Shown piece by piece: positions 56,008 to 64,000 of a stretch of 64,000 bases of DNA. The stretch comes from Cydia pomonella (Eukaryota; Arthropoda; Insecta; Lepidoptera; Tortricidae): NCBI RefSeq assembly GCF_033807575.1, contig NC_084706.1, positions 25,651,204-25,715,203 on the forward strand, in the 5' to 3' direction. The notes below the pieces were generated by a model. It had not been told where the DNA came from. It did not search any database and worked only from the letters and a program-made list of their open reading frames with translations. The translations under genes were made by a program, and so were the position numbers. The first letter of the stretch is position 1. Every line of letters starts with the position of its first letter.

Positions 56008-56477
56008 ACACCATGGGCCAATTAAACCCGACAGAATTTTACCACGCATTCCTGAGGTCATAAGGAGCAAAAAAAATTATGAGTTTTGGCCAAATTCACC
56101 AAAAAAAAATTTTTTTTTTGCCGAAAAAAAAAATCCTTTTGCGTTTTCTGCACACGACACGTTATTTATTTTTACACCTTGGTGAAAAAAAATCATTACA
56201 ACGAATAAGTAAAGTTTTTTTTTATTAACAGACGAAAATTACGAGTTTACTTTAAAACTTTAATATCTGTCAGTAGGTATGTCTAAACCAAGTCACATAG
56301 TGGCAGCGTCACAGCTAAAAAGGCGTTTTTGACTAAGTTATAACAGAAACAAATTTTCACAGAAAATTTCATTATCTCTAAAACAAGACCGATTTCAGAA
56401 AACATTGTCACTTTAGTCTCTAAATGCGGTCAAGAATACACCTTTGAAATCTGTCGGGTTTAATTGGCCCACGGTGT
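56008..56477. mobile_element. MITE with inverted ends, next to the previous one
   Basis: acaccatgggccaattaaac at the left and gtttaattggcccacggtgt at the right are inverted. 470 bp of AT-rich, non-coding DNA. Confidence 0.75.
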
Positions 56478-56499
56478 ATATAAGCAGTATATTATATAG

Positions 56500-56740
56500 T
56501 CCTCCTCATCGTTTTCGATGACGGCGACCCCAAATAAACACATTATGGACGTTGTCTAGCATGAGCCCTAATGTGGCTGGCCAGGCCGAACTTGCTCTTA
56601 AATACTCTATTGCACGCATGACAATAAAGTTGGCCAGCTGCGTTGAACGTGTACACGTAGGAGGGTTTAGGTCTCTCTTTCCAGTTACGAAAGCAGTAAT
56701 ATAAGTAGGGGCACAGAATAAATAATAGTACAACCATACA
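56500..56740 (-). mobile_element. Retroelement C-terminal zinc-finger fragment
   Basis: Minus strand reads WKERPKPSYVYTFNAA and 'LYCHACNRVFKSKFGLASH' then IRAH, a C2H2-like C-terminal motif that many moth non-LTR ORF2 proteins carry. It is isolated from any RT domain. A host zinc-finger exon is less likely because only one finger is present. Confidence 0.5.
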
Positions 56741-56990
56741 GAAATGACACTACAAAACCGAAGTTTGACAGAGATTCAGGGACGAATTATGCTGTCTCTT
56801 TCTAGTGTATGGCACTATCTCTTTCGGCCATTTAGGGTTGTCAAAATTCAAGTCATTATCTTATCAGTGGTCGTGTACGTATAGGGACGTTTTTCTATAA
56901 CGCGTAGTACCTTGGTGGGGACCTAAAGGCCGTTGACTGCACGTAAGCGGCGCGCGGCAAATCATGCCATTCATACATTACCCTCTACCA

Positions 56991-57246
56991 AATATTATTA
57001 TAAGACATTATTACACAAATTGACTAAGTCCCACAGTAATCACAATAAGGCTTGTGTTGAGGGTACTTAGACAACGATATATATAATATATACATATTTA
57101 TAAATACTTAAATACATAGAAAACACCCATGACTCAGGAATAAATGTCCATGCTCATCACCCGAATAAATGCCCTTACCAGGATTTGAACCCGGGACCAT
57201 TGGCTTCGTAGGCAGGGTCACTACCCATTAGGCCAGACCGGTCGTC
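56991..57246 (-). mobile_element. tRNA-derived SINE (family 1, copy 5)
   Basis: Minus-strand copy with ccaggatttgaacccgggac and ttaggccagaccggtcgtc. It ends about 30 bp before the large foldback element. Confidence 0.75.
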
Positions 57247-57276
57247 ACACCAAAAACTAAAAATGAAAATATAAGT

Positions 57277-59125
57277 AAAGGGTCTAGCAGGCTAAGCGAA
57301 CAAGAAGTGCCCCCAACGACGGATTTTGTCGATATTTCTGGTAGTGTACTGTTAGGTCCTAAGGACCCTCCATGCTTAACATCAGACCTCGATTCTCTTT
57401 TGTTTGCGAGTTATTCAGGATAACGTAAAATAATTAGGGTATCATTGAAAGTGTCATATTTTATAAACGATTCAAGTTACGTGAACCAAACAAAATTATA
57501 TTTGATAACAATAAAAAAAACTACAAAATGCATATTTTTTACCAGCATCCTGTCCTTAAACTTCATTGCAAAAAATAAAAATAAAAATTTCCTTCCAATT
57601 TCTTTTTTACATTTCGCGGAGGTACACCTCCAAAAAAAATATGCATGAGTAGCCACTAATTCCCACTACATACACATATAAAAATATTTGCACAAATGCT
57701 CGTGCTTCATGTCAAAAAAAAAAACGATTCTCCAATAAGTAGTCACTGGCATTATATGTACAGATAGAAGTACCGGTATCAGCGTAATTCGTCCCATTCG
57801 TTTTTCGTTCATTTCTTATGTCCGTCTCATTCTGTGTTCGTCACTCATTCTTTATTCGTCTTGATCGCTATACGTCCCTATCGTCTTAAGTCCAATTATG
57901 TAACCTGTCTCTTTCTTAATAAGTCTTTTTCGTTTTTCATCACAGTCTTCCTATGACTCATTCTTAATTATTCCCTTTCGATTTTGGTTTCATTCACTTA
58001 TTCGTCTCTTTTTTTTTCATGCATTCGTTATTGGTCACATTCGTGATTAGTCTCATTCATTTTCAGTCTAATTCTAAGATCGTTACATTCGTTTTGCGTC
58101 TCGGTCGCTATGAATGCAGTTATTTTTTCAAATGAAATAATGTTTATCTTGAGAAAAATTAGCTATCTTAAGTATCTAAGTCCCAGACCCTTCAGGGCAC
58201 TCATTTTTTTTCCGTTCTCTATATGTCCCCTAAACTTCAATTTGTTTATCAATTCCGATCCGGAGGAGATATGAATAGCAACTAAGACCTACGTAGTACC
58301 GGACGATTAGTGAACGTGCCCAAAAAAGAACGGAACGAGTTACCACTAAAGACAAAAAAAGAGTGAGACGAATAACGAAAGTGACTAAAGATAAAGTGCG
58401 AATGATACCAAAAACGAGAGACACAAACAAAGACATAGTCCTAGGAAGACCGTGACGAAAAACGAAAAAGACTTATTAAGAAAGAGACAGGTTACATAAT
58501 TGGACTTTCTTAAGTCCAATAGGGACGTATAGCGATCGAGACGAATAAAGAATGAGTGACGAACACAGAATGAGACGGACATAAGAAATGAACGAAAAAC
58601 GAATGGGACGAATTACGCTGATACCGGTACTTCTATCTGTACATATAATGCCAGTGACTACTTATTGGAGAATCGTTTTTTTTTTTTGACATGAAGCACG
58701 AACATTTGTGCAAATATTTTTATATGTGTATGTAGTGGGAATTAGTGGCTACTCATGCATTTTTTTTTTTGGAGGTGTACCTCCGCGAAAAGTAAAAAAA
58801 AAATTGGAAGGAAAAAAATATTTTTATTTTTTGCAATGAAGTTTAAGGACAGGATGCTGGTAAAAAATATGCATTTTGTAGTTTTTTTTATTGTTATCAA
58901 ATATAATTTTGTTTGGTTCACGTAACTTGAATCGTTTATAAAATATGGCACTTTCAATGATACCCTAATTATTTTACGTTATCCTGAATAACTCGCAAAC
59001 AAAAGAGAATCGAGGTCTGATGTTAAGCATGGAGGGTCCTTAGGACCTCACAGTACACTACCAGAAATATCGACAAAATCCGTCGTTGGGGGCACTTCTT
59101 GTTCGCTTAGCCTGCTAGACCCTTT
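57277..59125. mobile_element. Large foldback element, about 1.85 kb with arms of about 690 bp
   Basis: Left end aaagggtctagcaggctaag is matched by cttagcctgctagacccttt at the right. The two arms run as inverted, nearly identical copies to about 57970 and 58435. The centre is rich in short cattcgttttt/cgtctcattc repeats. No transposase frame. Arm similarity implies a recent origin. Confidence 0.85.
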
Positions 59126-59767
59126 CCTTCTAAATAAATGTAATATGAAATTTGATGGTGTTGCTATGGAGTAGAGTAATAAAAAATGTACAGATTCATA
59201 CTTAACCCTTTTCCAGGCCGCACCAATCTAATCTACAAGGTTTTCCCAAAAAATCCAAATATATTCCAATTAATTCAGCTTTGACGATTCATTTGAAGAC
59301 AAGTAACATTTCCTGAAAGTGTAATCTAATTTGAACCTTAAATCGGAATGCTAAAGTTGAAATTGAAATGGCGCGTATGTGGTCGATAAATCGTACTATG
59401 CCTGGAAAAAGGTTGATGTCGTTTATTTAAAATAATTAATCGGTAACTCGACTTCACATCCAGTATCCTGTGTGAGCCACGGCGTTCTATCGAAGTGAGA
59501 TGTCATTATCGGTAATCTATGGGTTGGTATTCCATTCATTTCCGTTTTGGATCCTTTAATCATAACTTAATCTGCCGTCTCATATACAGGGCTGTAAAAC
59601 ACGTATCATATCTTTCTTCTTCTTTAACGCATAGGGCCCTCTTACGTCGCTTCCTCAAGTAAAAATACATTGATTAAGTCCACTCTATAGTCTTAGGGTT
59701 CCCCTAAGGATCCAATCTTGCGCTCCTTTGAGACGTTGATCGTGATGGAGGCCATCTTCTCTCCTCA

Positions 59768-59918
59768 TCAATAGCTAGGATGGTTCAGCATGACGGCTAG
59801 TCGTTCCATGTTCACAGCGTATACTGAATGACTGGCTATCACGTTCCGGTGTGTCAGGAGCGTGTTGTAGAACTCGTCTATGGTTAGTTTGTCGTCGTTT
59901 GGTGAGGGGTTTGGCACA
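59768..59918 (-). CDS. TADA1: TADA1 exon 3 and stop
   Basis: Acceptor 'ttttttacag'. Encodes VPNPSPNDDKLTIDEFYN, 'TLLTHRNVIASHSVYAVN' and MERLAVMLNHPSY before TGA. The end matches TADA1 C-termini in style (H-x-V-Y-x-x-N-x-E-R). Confidence 0.88.
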
Positions 59919-61880
59919 CTGTAAAAAAAACATCAACATCACGTAAAACCAGTGTTCATAAATAAATCTAAAAAAACATCAAAGTAAGCGTGATAAAGTT
60001 GATTTTATTTTAGCAGATAATGCCATGTGGAATTTAGTCCGCGATTGGTATATTGTTGTATGTATATGTTTTGTGCAAAAGATAGAAATCATTTATTGCT
60101 TGCCGTGTACAATAAGATGGAATACAATGTTATACACATAGAGTCACAAGCAACCCACATCATTGGACATACAATATTACATTCAAATTATAAATAAAAT
60201 TTTGACTTCAATGAACCTGAACTGTTTTTTTTATGAAAATTAGAAATTGTGGAATTCCTAAAGAATGCAGTCATTAGGTGGATCCACACAGACGCGCGAG
60301 GCAATCTCCTCGCGCACAAACCGGCCAGTGTAGACATGCCTCGGCGGAGGCAGCGCGCTCAGGCTAGGAAACTTCCTCAGGCATATGCTCGCTCTGTGTG
60401 GACCTACCTAATGACTGCATTATTTAGGAATTCCATAATTTCTAATTTTCTATTAAAGAATAAGAAGCTAGAAAAATTTATATAAAGAATCAAATAAGTC
60501 TCAATAAAATGGTTCAAGTTTTCAAGTTCTGAAGTTCACCTTAATAGTACATTTAACCTGTGCAATTGCCTTTAATGTGTGAACTAAGTCTTACCTGCAA
60601 GCAATCTCATAAGCGGTGGCATGCTCAACTTCATCAATAGTTGGCGGACACCGCGGCCCCAACCCATCCACTGCATCGTCAACCTCCACTCTTCCATCAC
60701 CCTGAGGATCATACAGCTTTGCTGTATTCCGCAGCCACATATTAGGCATATCCCCACCTACGTCATACGTAAAGTTCTTATTGCGTAGCTTGTACCCTTT
60801 CCTTTGTGTTACAACGGCTGAGATGATGTTCTTAAGGAAGTTTTGGACAGCAACAACTATTAGGTCGGCTGCTTCGTCGTCAGCACCTTCGAGGCCAAGC
60901 TCCCATGCTGCTAGCATGAAGCGGCCAACGACTAACGCATGGTCTGGGAGGAAGATTTCCTGAAATGATATGTTGGAATTATTCAAAAAGTGTTAAGGAA
61001 ATATTGTTATTGAAATTAAATTTAATTTATAACTATTGTTATTGGATAATAAAAACTGTTTTGATGTCTGAATAAATTAATTTAGTTAGGTAGTATTTAG
61101 AGTATAGGAAAGGGGGCTGTTCTTGAGACTTGGGTTTTCCTGGTATTTTTTTTTCCAACATAACACCAGTTCCTATTACTCAACCAAATTGAATATTATT
61201 TGAATGCCATAGTTGGCAGGTAAAACATATTAATAATAATAAATAAAAAGCCTTTTATTATAATTATAAAACTACAAGATATTTACAGCTTAATATAGGA
61301 GATAAATCTAATTTATAAAATTACACTAGAACCCTCTTAAGAGTTATAGGCCTCTTCCGGGTTTTCTTGGGAACAACCAAAGAGAATATTAATATTTAAT
61401 TAGGTATTGAACCTTTAGATCATAGTTGAGTGGTGAAGCGAAACACATAAAAAAATAAAACGAAAAATAAATAAAAATCACCTGAGCTGCGTATTTCAAA
61501 GCCCCATCGCTGCCCGCACCAGGCGGGGAGTTCGGCGGCAAATATTCCAGCAAATCTGCGGCTTCGAAGTTCGACTTCTCCGACGTACGCGAACTTCGCT
61601 TATGCCGACGACTATTCCTATTATGGGAGCTCGCTTTCTCCTGCGCGATATTAATAGATGTCTCCGCCAAACCTTCCACTTTGTTCAACAAAGCTAGTAA
61701 GAACTCGTTGTGGAAGTGGACTTGGTCTGAGGATAACAGGGCTCGAGCTTCGGTGTCGAATTCTTCTTTAGTCAGTTTCATGCGAAACCACTGCTTCATG
61801 TGATGGAAGTATTTTGTTGATTTTTCGCCAAGCACTTCGTTGAGCTTTCGCCGAGCTATATTTAATGTATCGGAACTCAT
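59768..61880 (-). CDS. TADA1: Transcriptional adapter 1 (SAGA complex subunit), 3 exons
   Basis: Exons 61482-61880, 60595-60959 and 59768-59918; 915 nt, 304 aa plus stop, all junctions in frame (phases 0 and 2). The N-terminal block 'ARRKLNEVLGEKSTKYF', 'MKQWFRMKLTKEEFD' and 'VHFHNEFLLALLNKVEGL' is the conserved start of TADA1/ADA1 proteins. A basic Ser-rich stretch (about residues 86-105) follows, then the region expected to hold the histone fold that pairs with TAF12 ('LPDHALVVGRFMLAAWE'). The protein is a nuclear subunit of the SAGA histone acetyltransferase co-activator. Length is close to the human protein (335 aa). A housekeeping gene, it anchors the right side of this Ig cluster. Confidence 0.9.
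60239..60446. mobile_element. Foldback element in TADA1 intron 2
   Basis: Arms gcagtcattaggtggatcca / ggacctacctaatgactgc and aaattgtggaattccta / taggaattccataattt. The centre is GC-rich with gaggcaatctcctcgcgc. Confidence 0.8.
60595..60959 (-). CDS. TADA1: TADA1 exon 2
   Basis: Acceptor 'atttcag', donor TGCAG|GTAAGA in phase 2. Encodes EIFLPDHALVVGRFML, '..NFLKNIISAVVTQRKGY' and '..EVEHATAYEIAC'. Confidence 0.9.
60960..61481. other. TADA1 intron 1
   Basis: AT-rich. No repeat is clearly recognised apart from an A/T-rich LINE-tail-like stretch near 61225-61300 (ccttttattataattataaa). No exon. Confidence 0.4.
61482..61880 (-). CDS. TADA1: TADA1 exon 1
   Basis: 133 codons from MSSDTLNIARRKL to ..GALKYAAQ, donor CAG|GTGATT in phase 0. 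The ATG is the first in frame, and its start matches family N-termini. Confidence 0.9.
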
Positions 61881-62197
61881 GTTTCTGTTGCTTATTGTAA
61901 GTAATATAAGTTCGAGATTAAATTAAATGGTTTAAATACGATTTTTTCAACAACAAGACGCGCAGCATGCGATTGCGAGCTTCTGTCAGTGTCAATGTCA
62001 CTGTCAAACTGTCATGTTCTCATGTTGTTTTTTTTATGGCCTGAACTGTCATGATTCGAGACAAGTTTTTTTGATTGATATTTCAATGTAAATGGTGTAA
62101 TAATTTAGAGTAGATACACAGTGACCGATCGTATCCGTTCAATGGGAAACATACAGCACATAATAAAACAAAACAAAATGGTAAAAACTAATCTAAA
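61881..62197. other. TADA1 upstream region and retrotransposon 3' end
   Basis: The TADA1 start and the retrotransposon stop are 317 bp apart. The retrotransposon 3' UTR must end within about 62040-62197. The TADA1 promoter lies in the remaining stretch. It shows gtcagtgtcaatgtcactgt repeats near 61985 but no clear core element. Confidence 0.45.
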
Positions 62198-64000
62198 TTA
62201 AAATATATCTAAATAAGGCCCCCGCGGCATTGTGCCAAAGATGCTGGCAGCATTCCCTCGCTGAATGGCAATACTAATGCGCTGCGAGAGAAAGCTGCCA
62301 GCTCTCTGGTCACCGGTAGAGTCTATGAGCCTTTTACTCATTTCCTTAAAAAGTATCTTGGCGCTTGGACCCCACGGCCCTAGTGTCTCGACTCCAAACG
62401 CCACAAAGTGGTATTGGGGGCCGAGACTTCGATATTTGAAAACCTTTTTGGTTTCAGCCGCCTCGGCAGCTGCCCCAGCCTTGGCCGAAGTTCTTGGTAG
62501 ATGGGACGGTGCCAGTGTATCGACGCATGTGGCGTCCCAGACTAGCACTCGACCCATCTTCCATGGGACCAGGGTCATACCGTCCGGTCTCTTGCCATCG
62601 TCCCTCGAAACGCCGTTTGGTTCAAGGATAGCCGGCGCGTTGACGGTAGCAAGAGATCGGCGGATGATATCGTTTAGGGCAGCGTGCCTGGAGAGGCGAC
62701 CGGCACTTAATTGACAACAAAGGCCGTGGTGTCCAAGCACGTCGACGGTTGCGCCGCAGGGGCATCTGTGGGGGGCGCAGACCTTTACTCCTAATCTAAG
62801 GCTTGTGGCTAAACGGAGGGTATCCGGCTCTAGATATGTACCGGTGGGGGGGGAGGGGTAGGCATGCAGCCACTGGCCGGATTCTAGTTCTGCAGCTGCG
62901 AGGAGCCGCGCGCGTGTAGGACCAACTGAGCTGGAAAGTAGTTTATCAAAGTTAATTTTGCACAACGTGTCGTCCCAGCAACGTTGAATGTTTAATTTTG
63001 AAGGTAAATTTTGACCCGGACAAGCCGTCAGCCAGGCGTTTCTGGCCTCCGTCAAGCACGCCGTCTCGTAGTTTAAAGTGCAGGCCTTTAATATTTTTCC
63101 TACGAGGGAGGACGTGCCATGGACGGAAGATAGAAACGCTGGTAAAGCAACACTAGAAATTTTGCGCGTACCCAGCCCGCCGAATCTGATGGGCAGGGAC
63201 GCCTGGTTCCAAGAATGCTCGCTAAGTTGTATATTTAGAATGGATTCTAGGGAAGATCTAATAAGGTTGTCAATCGGTGTTAAGGAGTTTTGGTGTTTCC
63301 AAAATGGACAGCAGCGGAGCAAATAAGTAAATTTTGGTACAAAAAGGCAGGATTTTAAAATAGTCAGAGCGGAATGAGAATTGACGTCGAGCAAGCGATC
63401 GGCGCAGTTTTTGAATTTAGTAATCGCGTTTGTAATGATGCTGGGAATGGCTTCTTCGAAAATTGGTGACCCTAGGAGGTTTAGTGAGTCCTTGTTTACT
63501 ACTTTTATATTAGGGGTGATGGCTTGAAATTTTGATACGATGTCGGGATTACAACGGTTTAAAAATAATTCGCACTTCTCGAAATTTAATTCCAGGCCAA
63601 TTAGCATAAATTTACTTTTTATTTCCGAAAGGTCTGCTAGTACAGTGTTAACATCGCCTCCTAGGGTACCATCATCTAAATACCAAACGTTAAATTTTGA
63701 ATTTAGGTTTTGAACAATTGGATTGATAGCTAAACTGAAGATGGCTGGTCCGAGAGGGTCGCCCTGCTGACAGCCAACTTCGGAGGAAAGTTCGTGGTTT
63801 TTGTATAGTAATTTTGATGGATTAGCATAGCAATTTAATAAATAGTTATAAAGTTCTGGAGCGTGATTGTTGACTTCTGTAAGCAGGGCGTCCCTATTAA
63901 GCGAGTTGAAGGCATTTTTGACATCAATTTTCAGGAGTACCTCACACTGGTCATTAATCAGGCAGGTGCGGAGGGCATGGACAGCGGCTTCGCACCCACC
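62198..64000 (-). mobile_element. Non-LTR retrotransposon: C-terminal 600 codons of reverse transcriptase/endonuclease ORF (5' end off window)
   Basis: One open frame runs without a stop from 64000 to TAA at 62198. It has RT motifs LLKIDVKNAFNSLN (near 63870), GCQQGDPLGPAIFSL and the catalytic WYLDDGTLGG, then a thumb-like region. At the C-terminus CPCGATVDVLGHHGLCC looks like a zinc knuckle and 'DGKRPDGM..VWDATCVDT' fits the PD..D-x-T pattern of restriction-like endonucleases of R2-type elements. It then ends '..GPYLDIF'. The frame is intact, so the copy may be young. I cannot name the clade; the first ORF part lies beyond the window. Confidence 0.85.

Noticed and set aside
56505..56737. Zinc-finger gene on the minus strand
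   Set aside because: There is only one C2H2-like unit, no further fingers or splice partners, and the motif resembles retroelement C-termini.
62265..62714. 149-codon plus-strand open frame
   Set aside because: It lies antisense to the intact reverse-transcriptase ORF and has no motif. It is a shadow.

Overview
The window is nuclear DNA from an insect, most probably a moth or butterfly (Lepidoptera). Genes are split by introns with GT..AG boundaries. The DNA is AT-rich and crowded with tRNA-derived SINEs, RTE-type and other non-LTR fragments, and foldback/MITE elements of kinds I associate with Lepidoptera. Nothing looks prokaryotic. No open reading frame equals a whole gene except the retrotransposon at the right end, so I built gene models by hand from splice sites, intron phase and protein motifs.

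Layout. (1) 1974-31343, + strand: a 21-exon gene for a secreted protein of about 989 residues, with a signal peptide, nine immunoglobulin (Ig) domains and one C-terminal Kunitz-type domain. Seven of the nine Ig domains use the same two-exon module (phase 1 / phase 0 / phase 1), joined by Pro/Gln-rich linkers. Ig3 and Ig4 are perlecan-like and use another exon plan. The 21 exons sum to 2970 nt, an exact multiple of three, ending in a stop. (2) 36067-43712, - strand: a 5-exon single-Ig membrane protein (gene B, about 247 aa). (3) 46882-54247, - strand: a 5-exon two-Ig membrane protein (gene A, about 293 aa), a relative of gene B. (4) 59768-61880, - strand: TADA1, a SAGA co-activator subunit (3 exons, 304 aa). 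(5) 62198-64000, - strand: the C-terminal 600 codons of an intact-looking non-LTR reverse transcriptase with a restriction-like endonuclease pattern, cut by the window edge.

The large + gene and gene B converge tail to tail. Genes B, A and TADA1 are co-oriented. The three Ig genes share a design of a short signal-peptide exon ending in phase 1 followed by phase-1 Ig modules, and may act at the cell surface or matrix, but no partner can be named from sequence.

Most unusual is repeated tandem duplication of exon ends. In both the large + gene and gene B, stretches of about 147-150 bp carrying the 3' part of an Ig exon plus its splice donor are repeated in tandem. Some copies are decayed. Others are fully open, flanked by AG and GT and phase-compatible: two 117-nt copies at 19122-19387 and four 100-nt copies at 39890-40435. 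They could be new alternative exons or relics; RNA data would decide. All coordinates were counted by eye and may be off by a base or two, more for repeats.
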